From contig NZ_FMXM01000030.1 of NCBI RefSeq assembly GCF_900103325.1, positions 1-49,182 of the forward strand: a DNA stretch of 49,182 nt. The letters are read 5' to 3'. This document shows, one piece after another, positions 1-8,637 of this stretch. The position numbers and the translations under genes are program-made. The notes under the pieces were generated by a model that did not search any database, had not been told where the DNA came from, and was given only the letters and a program-made list of their open reading frames with translations. Source of the DNA: Mesorhizobium qingshengii (lineage in GTDB: Bacteria > Pseudomonadota > Alphaproteobacteria > Rhizobiales > Rhizobiaceae). Each line of letters starts with the position of its first letter. Positions within the stretch are counted from its first letter, which is position 1.

Positions 1-127
1 GATGCCGAAACCGGCATGAGGCGGAAGGCGTTTGCTCACGACCTAGCATCAGTCGATGTCGTGGCCGAGACGCGGCCGGCTTTTTCAACAATATCGGCGC
101 AAAGCGAACAATCCGCAACCTATCCCC
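1..127. other. Gene-free left edge with a weak plus-strand terminator-like hairpin
   Basis: No convincing reading frame was found here on either strand. Positions 2-17 form a short hairpin (ATGCCG/CGGCAT, loop of 4). Positions 63-77 form a second one (GGCCG/CGGCC), followed within three bases by five T at 81-85. The second could terminate a plus-strand gene that lies outside the window. The minus-strand acyl-CoA synthetase gene ends at 128. Confidence 0.35.
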
Positions 128-1900
128 TCACGCCGTCTTCTGCGTCACCAACCCCAACTCTTCCACCATCGCATTGCGCATCAAAAACTTCTGCGGTTTG
201 CCGGTCACCGTCATCGGCAATTCGGTGCGGAAGCGGATGTAGCGCGGGACCTTGTAGTGGGCGATCTGGCCGGCGCAGAAGGCCTTGACCTCCTGCTCGG
301 TGGCGATCTGGCCGGGCTTGAGCACGATCCAGGCGCATAGCTCTTCGCCATATTTGGGGTCGGGAATGCCGAACACCTGCACTTCCTTGATCTTGGGATG
401 GCGGTAGAGGAATTCCTCGACCTCGCGCGGATAGACGTTTTCGCCGCCCCGGATGACCATGTCCTTGACCCGGCCGACGATGTTGCAATAGCCCTCGGCA
501 TCGATGGTGGCGAGGTCACCGGTGTGCATCCAGCCGTCAGTGTCGATGGCCTCGCGGGTCTTGTCGTCGTCGTCCCAATAGCCCTTCATCACTGAATAGC
601 CGCGCGTGCACAGTTCGCCCGGCGCGCCGACGGCGACGGTGGCGCCATCGGCATCAACCGCCTTGACCTCGACATGAGGGTGGATGCGCCCGACGGTCGA
701 GACGCGTTTCTCCAGTGGGTCGTCGACGCTGCTCTGGAACGAGACCGGGCTGGTCTCTGTCATGCCATAGGCGATGGTCACCTCCTGCATGTGCATCAGC
801 GAGATCACCTTCTTCATCACCTCGATCGGGCACGGCGAGCCGGCCATGATGCCGGTGCGCAGGCTGGAGAGATCAAAGCTGCTGAAATCCGGATGATCGA
901 GCAGGGCGACAAACATGGTCGGTACGCCATAGAGCCCGGTGCAGTGCTCCGCGGCCACCGCCTTCAGCGTGGCGCCGGGGTCGAACCCCTCGCCCGGGAA
1001 AACCATGGTCGCGCCTTTCGACACGCAGCCCATCGTGCCCATCGACATGCCGAAGCAGTGATAGAGCGGCACCGGAATGCAGAGCCGGTCGTCGACGGTG
1101 AGCCGGATCGCCGAGGTGACGAAATTGCCATTGTTGACGATGTTGTGGTGGGTCAGCGTCGCGCCCTTGGGTGCCCCCGTGGTGCCCGACGTGAACTGGA
1201 TGTTGATCGCGTCGCCGGGTTTGAGCCCTTCGGAAATGCGGTCGAGGCTGTCATGCTCGTCGCGCCCAGCCATGGCCAGCACGTCGGCGAAATTGAACAT
1301 GCCGGGCGAGTTGTCCTCTCCCATGCGGATGACGATCCTGAGCGCCGGCAATTTCGTTGCCTTGAGCTTGCCCGCTGTCGCCGTGGCGATCTCCGGCGCC
1401 AGCGTCTCGATCATGCCGAGATAGTCGGAGGTCTTGAATTTGGCTGCCGTGACCAGCGCCTTGCAGCCGACCTTGTTCAGCGCATATTCGAGCTCGGTCA
1501 GCCGGTAGGCAGGGTTGATGTTGACCAGGATGAGGCCGATGCGCGCGGTGGCGAACTGCGTCACCAGCCATTCCCAACGGTTGGGCGACCAGATGCCGAC
1601 GCGATCGCCCTTTCCGAGGCCAAGCGCCAAGAAGCCGGCTGCCAACGCGTCCACCGTGTCCGACAGCTCGCCCCAGGTGAAGCGCTTGTCCTGGCCGACG
1701 AAAACAGCGGCATCCTGCGTGGCGTATTTGCTGGCGGTGTCGGAAAACAGCGCGGGAATCGTCTTGTCGAGCAGCGGCACGGCGCGCTCGCCCGAGACAT
1801 GCGCCTTGCCGTCGACGGGTGCCAAGAAGGTGCTACCACCGCGCGCTCCACGTCCGCGCAGGTTGGTGGCGTTCTTCAGCTCGTCGAGATTGACCGGCAT
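128..1900 (-). CDS. Acyl-CoA synthetase (AMP-forming, ANL superfamily)
   Basis: This 590-residue protein has the full length of a fatty-acyl-CoA synthase. The phosphate-binding motif FTSGTTGAPKGATLTHHN lies near residue 235, the adenine-binding YGMTETSP near 380, and the TGD motif (WMHTGDLATID) with the hinge GRVKDMVIRGGENVYP near 465-485. The C-terminal VTGKPQKF carries the conserved adenylation lysine. The protein would activate a fatty or other carboxylic acid to acyl-AMP and then to the CoA thioester. I cannot read chain length from sequence. The first 25 residues are a loose extension rich in Arg and Gly. The gene stands alone on the minus strand, 96 bases downstream of hisG, so it could be read with the his genes or separately. 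Confidence 0.9.
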   Translation of the reverse strand: MPVNLDELKNATNLRGRGARGGSTFLAPVDGKAHVSGERAVPLLDKTIPALFSDTASKYATQDAAVFVGQDKRFTWGELSDTVDALAAGFLALGLGKGDRVGIWSPNRWEWLVTQFATARIGLILVNINPAYRLTELEYALNKVGCKALVTAAKFKTSDYLGMIETLAPEIATATAGKLKATKLPALRIVIRMGEDNSPGMFNFADVLAMAGRDEHDSLDRISEGLKPGDAINIQFTSGTTGAPKGATLTHHNIVNNGNFVTSAIRLTVDDRLCIPVPLYHCFGMSMGTMGCVSKGATMVFPGEGFDPGATLKAVAAEHCTGLYGVPTMFVALLDHPDFSSFDLSSLRTGIMAGSPCPIEVMKKVISLMHMQEVTIAYGMTETSPVSFQSSVDDPLEKRVSTVGRIHPHVEVKAVDADGATVAVGAPGELCTRGYSVMKGYWDDDDKTREAIDTDGWMHTGDLATIDAEGYCNIVGRVKDMVIRGGENVYPREVEEFLYRHPKIKEVQVFGIPDPKYGEELCAWIVLKPGQIATEQEVKAFCAGQIAHYKVPRYIRFRTELPMTVTGKPQKFLMRNAMVEELGLVTQKTA

Positions 1901-1996
1901 GGCTTTTGTCCTCCCAAGACAGGCCGGAGTCTATCAGCCCGGCGGGGCAGTGGAAATCCGTCGATGGTCGTGGAGGCAGGAAGGCCCCCTTTGCCG

Positions 1997-2695
1997 CTAT
2001 CCGGCTACCGAAGCCATTTTCTTGGCGATGTCGCGCAACAGAGCCTCGTCAGCCGCCGCACGCGTCTTCTTCGACGCCACCAGGCAAGCCTGCGACTTCA
2101 ACACCACACCATCGCCCAACACCTTGAGATGATTGGCGCGCAGGGTCGAGCCGGTGGTGGTGATGTCGACGATGACATCGGCGAGCCCGGCTGCCGGTGC
2201 CCCTTCGGTGGCGCCGAGGCTTTCGACGATGCGATAGACCTGGATGCCATGTTTCTGCGAGAAGAATTGCTGGGTCAGCCGCCAGTATTTGGTGGCGATG
2301 CGCAGCCGCCTGCCATGGCGCTGGCGGAAATCGGCGGCGACGTCATCAAGATCGGCCATGGTGTCGACGTCAAGCCAGATGTCAGGCACCGCCACCACGA
2401 CATCGGCGGTGCCGAAGCCGAGACGGGCGACGATTTCGGCGCGGGTCTCCCAGTCGGCGAGATTCTCACGCACCAGATCCTCGCCGGTGATGCCGAGATC
2501 GATTGCCCCCTTGCCGATCTCGCCGGCAATCTCGGAAGCCGACAGGAACGCCACCTCGATACTTTCCGCGCCTTCGATGCGGGCGCGATACTTGCGCTCG
2601 TCGCCGGGCAGGCTGACGGCGAGGCCGGCTGTGGCCAGAACGTCCAGCGCCTGCTCCTTGAGGCGGCCTTTCGACGGAATCGCCAGTGTGATCAT
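1997..2695 (-). CDS. hisG: ATP phosphoribosyltransferase, short form (HisG)
   Basis: At 232 residues this is the short HisG type, which lacks the C-terminal regulatory domain of the E. coli enzyme. It begins MITLAIPSKGRLKEQ. The PRPP-binding region DVIVDITTTGSTLRANHL lies near residue 175-190. The enzyme condenses ATP with PRPP in the first step of histidine synthesis. Short HisG works only as a hetero-octamer with HisZ, and hisZ lies directly upstream: the hisZ stop and the hisG ATG overlap at 2692-2695 (ATGA), which indicates translational coupling. The gene order hisS-hisZ-hisG is usual in Rhizobiales. Confidence 0.96.
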   Translation of the reverse strand: MITLAIPSKGRLKEQALDVLATAGLAVSLPGDERKYRARIEGAESIEVAFLSASEIAGEIGKGAIDLGITGEDLVRENLADWETRAEIVARLGFGTADVVVAVPDIWLDVDTMADLDDVAADFRQRHGRRLRIATKYWRLTQQFFSQKHGIQVYRIVESLGATEGAPAAGLADVIVDITTTGSTLRANHLKVLGDGVVLKSQACLVASKKTRAAADEALLRDIAKKMASVAG

Positions 2696-3813
2696 TGCCC
2701 CGCCTCCCGCAGCGCATCGATGCGGTCGAGCCAGACGGAAAAGCCGACGCCGGGGATCGGCGTCTTCGCGCCGAGCAAGGTCAGCAACCGGTCATAGCGG
2801 CCGCCACCGGCCAAGGGCCGGTCGCCGCTTTGCGCCGCGATTTCGAAGACCAGGCCGGTGTAGTAGTCGAGCGGACGGCCGAAGGCGGCATCGTAGCGGA
2901 TTCTCTGCGCCGGCAGGCCATGCGCCTCGATCGCCCTGGCGCGGGCCGCGAATTTCTCCAGTGCAGGAGCCAGGGAAAGTCCGGCTCCCGTGGCGAAGAA
3001 ATCCAACACCTGGGCGGCGGCGTCAAGCGGCACGTCGATCGCCAGGAAACCCTTCAGCGCCGCGAATGCCTCGTCGGACAGCCGCACGCTACGCAGTTCG
3101 GCTTTCTCGATCAACCGCCGCGCGATGTCGGCCGGCGAGCGTCCGGCGGATGCCGACAGGCCCGCCTCTTCCATGCCGCTGGCGATGTGCACGGACAAAC
3201 CTTCCAGATCGCCGTCGAGGACAAGGGCGGCGACCGGGCCGGAGAGCTGGCCGTTGCGCGGCGGATTGGCGAGATCTGCGAGCGCCGCCTCCAGCATCGG
3301 CGCCGAGCCGAAAGCGCGGGCAAGACGCATGCGCCAGCCGCGCGGAAGCCCAAGGGCGGCCAGCACGGCCTCGAAAATGGTCTGGTCACCGAGCGTTATC
3401 GCCAATGCCTGGCCCGGCAGCACGAGGGCAAGCAGCGCGTGTGCGTCGGCGATCGAGCGAGCATCGGCCTCAGCGGTGTCGCGGTCGCCGAGATCCTCGA
3501 TGCCGGCCTGGAAGAACTCGTTGCCGCCATCGCGGCGCTGGCGAAACACTTCGCCGAGATAGGAATAGCGGCGCGGCGTGCCGGCCTGCGAACGAATGTG
3601 GTCAAGGCAGACCGGAATGGTGAATTCGGGGCGCAGGCACAACGTCTGCCCGGTCTCGCTTTCGGTGAGGAAAATACGGCGGCGCAGATCCTCGCCGGCC
3701 ATGTCGAGGAACGGGTCGGCCGGCTGCAGCACGGCGACCTCGACCGCATGCGTGTTGCGCGCCGCGAAGAGGTTGGTGATGTCGGCTGATATGGCGGGAT
3801 AGCGGGAGGTCAC
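2692..3813 (-). CDS. hisZ: ATP phosphoribosyltransferase regulatory subunit (HisZ)
   Basis: This 373-residue protein resembles a class II histidyl-tRNA synthetase catalytic core without the anticodon-binding domain. It keeps the HisRS-like stretches LRPEFTIPV near residue 60, YSYLGEVFRQRR near 83, DYYTGLVFEI near 318 and AGGGRYDRL near 335. In this family it does not charge tRNA; it binds HisG and provides the histidine-sensitive regulatory part. The start is a GTG at 3811-3813, 12 bases after the hisS stop, and the reading frame gives no better choice. Lying between its paralogue hisS and its partner hisG, it documents the duplication that produced it. Confidence 0.95.
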   Translation of the reverse strand: MTSRYPAISADITNLFAARNTHAVEVAVLQPADPFLDMAGEDLRRRIFLTESETGQTLCLRPEFTIPVCLDHIRSQAGTPRRYSYLGEVFRQRRDGGNEFFQAGIEDLGDRDTAEADARSIADAHALLALVLPGQALAITLGDQTIFEAVLAALGLPRGWRMRLARAFGSAPMLEAALADLANPPRNGQLSGPVAALVLDGDLEGLSVHIASGMEEAGLSASAGRSPADIARRLIEKAELRSVRLSDEAFAALKGFLAIDVPLDAAAQVLDFFATGAGLSLAPALEKFAARARAIEAHGLPAQRIRYDAAFGRPLDYYTGLVFEIAAQSGDRPLAGGGRYDRLLTLLGAKTPIPGVGFSVWLDRIDALREAGQ

Positions 3814-3825
3814 TGGCCGCGCTTC

Positions 3826-5322
3826 TTACTTCGCGCGATCAGCGGCCTGCGCCGCCAGGATCTTCTTCACCGCGGCGACCAGTTCGCTTTCCGCCACCGT
3901 CACCTGCGCCGGGCGCGCGGCGCGCCATTCGGCATTGCCGGTGATCTCGGCGGACATGCGCGCGCCTTCGATCAGGTCCTTGATCTGCAGTTCGCCCTTG
4001 GCGCGCTCGTCGCCGCCCTGGATGACGGCTACGGGGCAGCCGCGCCGGTCGGCATATTTGAGCTGCGCCTTCATGCCAGCGCCGCCAAGATACATTTCGG
4101 AGCGGATGCCGGCGGCACGCAGGTCACTGACCATCTTCTGGTAGCGGCCGAGGCTGTCGGTGTCCTTGTCCATCACCAGCACGACGACAGGCGCGATCAC
4201 GTCCGAGGCGTCGAGCTTGCCGAGATTCTTCAGCGCGGTCATCAGCCGGGAAACGCCAATGGAGAAACCGGTCGCCGGGACGGGCTCGCCACGGAAGCGC
4301 GAGACGAGACCATCATAACGGCCACCGCCGCCGACCGAACCGAAGCGGACGATCTGGCCATCCTCATTGGGGATTTCAGCCAGCAGCTCGGCCTCGAAGA
4401 CGGGGCCGGTGTAGTATTCGAGGCCGCGCACGACGGAGCGGTCCATGGCAATACGGTCTTCGCCGTAGCCCGCCGCCCTGACCAGGGCTTCGATCATCGA
4501 GAGTTCGCCAACGCCTTCCTGGAAGACCGCGTTCGCACTGACATTGGAATCCTGGCCGGCCTGCTCATTCCTCGCCGTCGCGAGAAGAACCGCCTCGGCC
4601 TGCGTGTCATTCAGCCCGGCGCCCTTGGCGAAGTCGCCTTCGCCTTCCTTGCCGCCATCCCAGCGCCCCGGTCCCAGCAAAAGTCTCACGCCTTCCGGGC
4701 CGAGCTTGTCCAGTTTGTCGATTGCCCGCAGCACCGTCAGCCGGCGGCCGGCATTTTCGTCACCGCCAAGGCCGATCGCTTCGAGCACGCCGTCCAGCAC
4801 CTTGCGGTTGTTGACACGGATGACGTAGTCACCTCGTTTGATGCCGAGCGCTTCCATCACGTCGGCCATCATCATCGCCATCTCCGCATCGGCCGCCACG
4901 CCCGGCGTGCCGATCGTGTCGGCATCGAACTGCATGAACTGGCGGAAACGGCCCGGGCCGGGCTTCTCATTGCGGAACACCCAGCCGGAGCGATAGCTGC
5001 GATAGGGCTTGGGCAGGCGCTCGTAGTTCTCGGCGACGAAGCGCGCCGTCGGCGCGGTCAGGTCATAGCGCAGCGACAGCCACTGGTCGTCATCGTCCTG
5101 GAACGAGAACACGCCTTCGTTCGGCCGATCCTGGTCAGGCAGGAACTTGCCCAGTGCATCGGTGTATTCGATCAGCGGCTGGTCGGCCGGTTCGAAACCA
5201 TAAAGCTCATAGACCGAGCGGATCGTCGCCATCATCTTCTCGACGGCGCGGATGTCCTCGGCGCTGCGGTCGGCAAAACCGCGCGGCAGTCGCGCTTTCG
5301 TCTTTTCCGATTTGTCGGCCAT
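3826..5322 (-). CDS. hisS: Histidyl-tRNA synthetase (HisS)
   Basis: I place the start at the ATG at 5320-5322 (protein MADKSEKTKARLPRGF), giving 498 residues. The open frame runs on to 5595, but that part has no family resemblance. Class II motifs are visible: motif 2 near residue 125 (WVFRNEKPGPGRFRQFMQFD), the HisA motif GLEYYTGPVFEAE near 305, and GGGGRYDGL near 335. The C-terminal domain (VVVLVMDKDTDSLGRYQ onward) is the anticodon-binding fold. The enzyme charges tRNA-His. It heads an apparent operon with hisZ and hisG. Confidence 0.95.
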   Translation of the reverse strand: MADKSEKTKARLPRGFADRSAEDIRAVEKMMATIRSVYELYGFEPADQPLIEYTDALGKFLPDQDRPNEGVFSFQDDDDQWLSLRYDLTAPTARFVAENYERLPKPYRSYRSGWVFRNEKPGPGRFRQFMQFDADTIGTPGVAADAEMAMMMADVMEALGIKRGDYVIRVNNRKVLDGVLEAIGLGGDENAGRRLTVLRAIDKLDKLGPEGVRLLLGPGRWDGGKEGEGDFAKGAGLNDTQAEAVLLATARNEQAGQDSNVSANAVFQEGVGELSMIEALVRAAGYGEDRIAMDRSVVRGLEYYTGPVFEAELLAEIPNEDGQIVRFGSVGGGGRYDGLVSRFRGEPVPATGFSIGVSRLMTALKNLGKLDASDVIAPVVVLVMDKDTDSLGRYQKMVSDLRAAGIRSEMYLGGAGMKAQLKYADRRGCPVAVIQGGDERAKGELQIKDLIEGARMSAEITGNAEWRAARPAQVTVAESELVAAVKKILAAQAADRAK

Positions 5323-5579
5323 GAGTTGGGGTCTTTTTGTTGGGTAATTGCGGACTTGTTTCGAGTGCGCGTGTCCTAACCGATGCCGCAGGGAGCGGCA
5401 AGGCCGATGAGGCGCACCGTATCGGCCTTTGGCGACAGGATGAGCGCGAGCATCCACCTTCGCTCCAACCTCATCTGAAACAAAAACGCACCAAAAATGA
5501 AACAATCCCGCCATGAGCGCGGCATTGTGCCGACACAATCGCCGCCGATAAAGCGCACCGAAGCGAAGGGGTTCGGGAC

Positions 5580-5834
5580 ATGACAACGGCTGCAAGATTT
5601 CGTGCCATCGAAGGCAGCGCCGGCAACCTGCCCGTACGCCTGCGCCCCGCCGACAGTCATGCGCCGAAAATGGTCAGCCAGGTCGCGGGCCCGTTCGAGG
5701 TAGCGGCCAAGGACGGCAAGGGACCTACGATGCGCGACGCGTTGATGACCGGCCTGCTGGTGATCTACCCTGCGCTTGCCACGGTGGCGGCGATCGTCGC
5801 GGGGCTCTTCCTGGCCGGCGCCAACGGTACCTGA
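5580..5834 (+). CDS. Small predicted membrane protein, unknown function
   Basis: This 84-residue frame starts at an ATG preceded by GAAGGGG at a reasonable distance. The first 50 residues are polar and basic. Residues 53-80 (from LMTGLLVIYPALATVAA to VAGLFLAGANGT) form one clear hydrophobic segment. It would be a single-span, tail-anchored-like inner-membrane protein. It sits between the divergent hisS and the convergent tag gene, with which it is separated by only three bases (stop at 5832-5834, tag end at 5838). I recognise no family. The ribosome site and the clean hydrophobic helix support a real gene, but the case is not strong. Confidence 0.5.
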   Translation: MTTAARFRAIEGSAGNLPVRLRPADSHAPKMVSQVAGPFEVAAKDGKGPTMRDALMTGLLVIYPALATVAAIVAGLFLAGANGT

Positions 5835-5837
5835 GCC

Positions 5838-6476
5838 CTACTTCGGCCGTTTGAAAGCCTTCCGCTCCTTCTCGACTTGCCTGCGGCAGGCGCAGCCCTC
5901 GAGATGATCGTTGACCAGGCCCATCGCCTGCATGAAGGCATAGACCGTGGTCGGGCCGACAAAGCTCCAGCCGCGCTTCTTCAGTTCCTTCGAAATCCGG
6001 ACCGAGACCGCTGTGGTCGGGTTGGCGCGCAGATGGGCGAGGTCGACGATCTCGGGTCGTTCGTTCTTGCCGGGTTCGAACTTCCAGAACCAGGCGGCCA
6101 GCGAGCCGAATTCATCGGCCATCTCGCGGGCGCGCTTGGCGTTGTTGATGGTCGAGACGATCTTGCCGCGGTGGCGGATGATGCCGGCATTGCCAAGCAG
6201 GCGTTCGACATCCGTGTCGGTGAAGGCGGCGACCTTGTCGAACTCGAAATTGGCGAAGGCCTGGCGAAAATTCTCCCGCTTGCGCAGGATGGTCAGCCAC
6301 GACAGGCCCGACTGAAAGCCTTCGAGGCATATCTTCTCGAACAGCCTGCGGTCATTCGCCACCGGCCGGCCCCATTCATGGTCGTGGTAATGCAGATAGT
6401 CAGGCAGGTTGCCGTGCCAGAAGCAGCGCGCGACACCGTCGGGGCCGGCAAGCAGGCCGGTGTTTTCTTTTTCCAT
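5838..6476 (-). CDS. tag: DNA-3-methyladenine glycosylase I (Tag)
   Basis: The protein (212 residues from the ATG at 6474-6476) has the Tag family pattern. RCFWHGNLPDYLHYHDHEWG sits near the N-terminus, then FEKICLEGFQSGLSWLTIL, NAGIIRHRGKI, and the C-terminal WSFVGPTTVYAFMQAMGLVNDHLEGC. The early Cys and His and the late HxxxC fit the zinc snap known in E. coli Tag. It would excise 3-methyladenine from alkylated DNA. The open frame extends upstream to 6515, but MEKENTG is the better start because the family begins close to the RCFW motif. Confidence 0.93.
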   Translation of the reverse strand: MEKENTGLLAGPDGVARCFWHGNLPDYLHYHDHEWGRPVANDRRLFEKICLEGFQSGLSWLTILRKRENFRQAFANFEFDKVAAFTDTDVERLLGNAGIIRHRGKIVSTINNAKRAREMADEFGSLAAWFWKFEPGKNERPEIVDLAHLRANPTTAVSVRISKELKKRGWSFVGPTTVYAFMQAMGLVNDHLEGCACRRQVEKERKAFKRPK

Positions 6477-6691
6477 GGCGACAAATCCGTTCGTTAACGC
6501 GCCTTTGCGCTGCATTTACCGCGGCTTTACCAGATTCCTGAACCTGGCGGTAACCACACCAAAAGGTTTACTGACAGTCCTGCATTTTACGCATTCCGAT
6601 TCATGTTTCGGTTGCTGCTTCCACGCCAATGATCGCCGAACCGGGAGGACGTTTCCACCCGTTTGTGTTCGACGATCAAGGTGCGTTCCAG

Positions 6692-7429
6692 ATGAAGAGA
6701 GTTCTGTTTCCCTTGTTCGGCGCCGTGGCTGCGTTTGCCGCCGGCGCCACGCCCTCCGCTGCCGGTGACCGCTATGCCGACCGGCCGCCGGTGATGGTGA
6801 GCCCCGACCTTTCCGCGCCCTGGGTGCTGCAGCTTGGCCATGCGCCCGGCATCGTCCGGCAAAACCGCCAGTCCGTGCAGCAACAGCCGCGCCCTCGCTA
6901 TGTGCAACCCGATCGTGTGCAGACGGCGGCCGTGCAGGCGCCAGCCAAGCGCATGGTCATGCGCCCGCAGATCAATCCGATCTACCTGCCGCAGGAAGTC
7001 GCCTATGACGGTCCGCAGAAGCCGGGCACGATCGTCATCGATACCACGCAGAATTTCCTGTTTCTGATCGAGAAGAACGGCAAGGCACGGCGTTATGGCG
7101 TCGGCACCGGCAAACCGGGCTTTGAATGGTCGGGTACCCACAAGATCACCAACAAGCGCGTCTGGCCGGACTGGCGCCCGCCGGCGGAAATGATCAAGCG
7201 CGAGGCCGCCAAGGGGCGCTACCTGCCGACCTATCTGGCCGGCGGCATGGAGAACCCGCTCGGCGCACGCGCGCTCTATCTCGGCACGACGGAATACCGC
7301 ATCCACGGCACCAACCAGCCGTGGACAATCGGTGGCGCGGTGTCGTCGGGTTGCATCCGCATGCGCAACGAGGACGTCGTCGATCTCTATGAACGGGTCG
7401 ATGTCGGAACCACGGTCGAGGTGATATAG
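6692..7429 (+). CDS. Exported L,D-transpeptidase (YkuD domain)
   Basis: The start chosen is MKRVLFPLFGAVAAFAAGA (ATG at 6692), which gives a normal Sec signal peptide and a 245-residue precursor. An upstream in-frame ATG at 6629 would bury the signal. A Gln/Pro-rich linker (residues 52-85) leads to the YkuD catalytic domain (about 110-245), with His205 (YRIHGTNQP) and the nucleophile Cys221 in AVSSGCIRMRNEDV. Such enzymes make 3-3 peptidoglycan cross-links or attach outer-membrane proteins or lipoproteins to peptidoglycan. Rhizobiales usually carry many paralogues of this class, so the specific role is open. A terminator-like hairpin follows at 7526-7560. Confidence 0.9.
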   Translation: MKRVLFPLFGAVAAFAAGATPSAAGDRYADRPPVMVSPDLSAPWVLQLGHAPGIVRQNRQSVQQQPRPRYVQPDRVQTAAVQAPAKRMVMRPQINPIYLPQEVAYDGPQKPGTIVIDTTQNFLFLIEKNGKARRYGVGTGKPGFEWSGTHKITNKRVWPDWRPPAEMIKREAAKGRYLPTYLAGGMENPLGARALYLGTTEYRIHGTNQPWTIGGAVSSGCIRMRNEDVVDLYERVDVGTTVEVI

Positions 7430-7525
7430 TTTCTGACGCGAATCACTTGGCCGGCAAAGCAACCAGCTTTTCCAGGCCAGACCAGAGACAACGGGGGACG
7501 GGCCGTATGGGGATGCGGTCAGTCA

Positions 7526-7565
7526 GGAAGGGCAGCACGGGAAACCGCGCTGCCCTTTCCGTTTT
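7526..7565 (+). terminator. Probable rho-independent terminator after the L,D-transpeptidase gene
   Basis: AAGGGCAGC (7528-7536) pairs with GCTGCCCTT (7549-7557) around a 12-base loop, followed by TCCGTTTTC. It lies 98 bases past the stop codon, and the T run is interrupted, so this is a moderate call. The hairpin could also be the 3' end of a small RNA transcribed from 7440 onward; I see no direct evidence for that. Confidence 0.5.
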
Positions 7566-7701
7566 CGAGCAAGACGCGGCCTGGTGTCGGGACTAAACCT
7601 CGACCGCACGTCGCGCAACGGGCATAGCGGTTCGCTTTCGTGCTGCCCTTCGCTGTATTCTTTTGCTATCTCGGCGCAAGTTCCATCGAGAGAGTTCATC
7701 C

Positions 7702-8622
7702 ATGCCCTTGTCCGATGACAGCCGTTATCTCAGAGGCGGCCCGGTCGCCCAGCGCATCATCGCAGCCGTGCGCGAGGATGCGGCGATTGCCAAGGCCGAA
7801 GGATTTCCGCCCAAGCTGATCTCGATCACCGTCGGCGACACGGCGGCGGTGGATGTCTATGTGCGCAACCAGCGTGCCAAGGCCGAGCTCGCCGGCATCG
7901 ATTTCGAGGAGCGGCGCTTTCCCGCCACCATCACGTCAGGCGAGTTGGAAGCGGCGATCCACGGCCTGAACGCCGATCCGCGCGTCACCGGCATCATCAT
8001 CCAGCGGCCAGTGCCGGCGCATATCCCGATCAGGACGCTGCAGGCTGCCGTGCACCCGCTCAAGGATGTCGAAGGCATGCATCCGGCTTCGATCGGCAAC
8101 ATCGTCTACAACCAGCTCGACCTCGCCCCCTGCACGGCGGCCGCCTCGGTCGAACTGCTGAAGGAGACCGGCCTCGACCTCAAGGGGCTGGAAGTCGTCA
8201 TCGTCGGTCATTCGGAAATCGTGGGCAAGCCAATCGCCTTCCTGTTGATGAGCGAAGGCGCGACAGTGACGGTCTGCCATCACATGACGCGGTCGGTCGC
8301 CGCCCATGCGCGCCGCGCCGACGCGCTGTTCGTCGCGGTCGGCAAGCCGCGGCTGATCAAGGCCGATATGGTGAAACCCGGTGCGGCCGTCATCGACATC
8401 GGGATCAATTCCGAGATTGGGTCTGACGGGGTGAGCCGTATCGTCGGCGATGTCGATGCCGAGAGCGTCAAGGACGTCGCCTCCTGGATCACGCCGGTGC
8501 CGGGCGGTGTCGGCCCGATCACTGTCGCGATCCTGCTGCGCAATACGATGGTGGCGCTCAGCCGGCAGCGTGCGCTTTACGAAGCGACCTACGGCACGGC
8601 GCACAGGCTCGCGGCAGAGTAA
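7702..8622 (+). CDS. folD: Methylenetetrahydrofolate dehydrogenase / methenyl-THF cyclohydrolase (FolD)
   Basis: This 306-residue protein has the bifunctional FolD layout. The N-terminal substrate region includes DVYVRNQRAKAE with the Y..K pair. Then come GIIIQRPVPAHI, HPLKDVEGMHPASIGN and the Rossmann part VVIVGHSEIVGKPIA. The C-terminal signature is PVPGGVGPITVAILLRNT. It interconverts methylene-, methenyl- and formyl-tetrahydrofolate using NADP. The ATG at 7702 is preferred over the upstream TTG-initiated extension because the conserved region starts just after it. The gene converges on glcF with a 15-base gap. Confidence 0.95.
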   Translation: MPLSDDSRYLRGGPVAQRIIAAVREDAAIAKAEGFPPKLISITVGDTAAVDVYVRNQRAKAELAGIDFEERRFPATITSGELEAAIHGLNADPRVTGIIIQRPVPAHIPIRTLQAAVHPLKDVEGMHPASIGNIVYNQLDLAPCTAAASVELLKETGLDLKGLEVVIVGHSEIVGKPIAFLLMSEGATVTVCHHMTRSVAAHARRADALFVAVGKPRLIKADMVKPGAAVIDIGINSEIGSDGVSRIVGDVDAESVKDVASWITPVPGGVGPITVAILLRNTMVALSRQRALYEATYGTAHRLAAE

Positions 8623-8637
8623 GCGCCGCGACAAGCC

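Noticed and set aside
674..2797. 707-residue plus-strand open frame
   Set aside because: It lies opposite the acyl-CoA synthetase and hisG genes, which have clear motifs; its composition (Arg, Asp, His rich) is typical of an antisense frame in GC-rich DNA.
7430..7701. Small RNA gene between the L,D-transpeptidase and folD
   Set aside because: There is a hairpin with an imperfect T run, which a terminator explains; no promoter or conserved RNA pattern was recognised.
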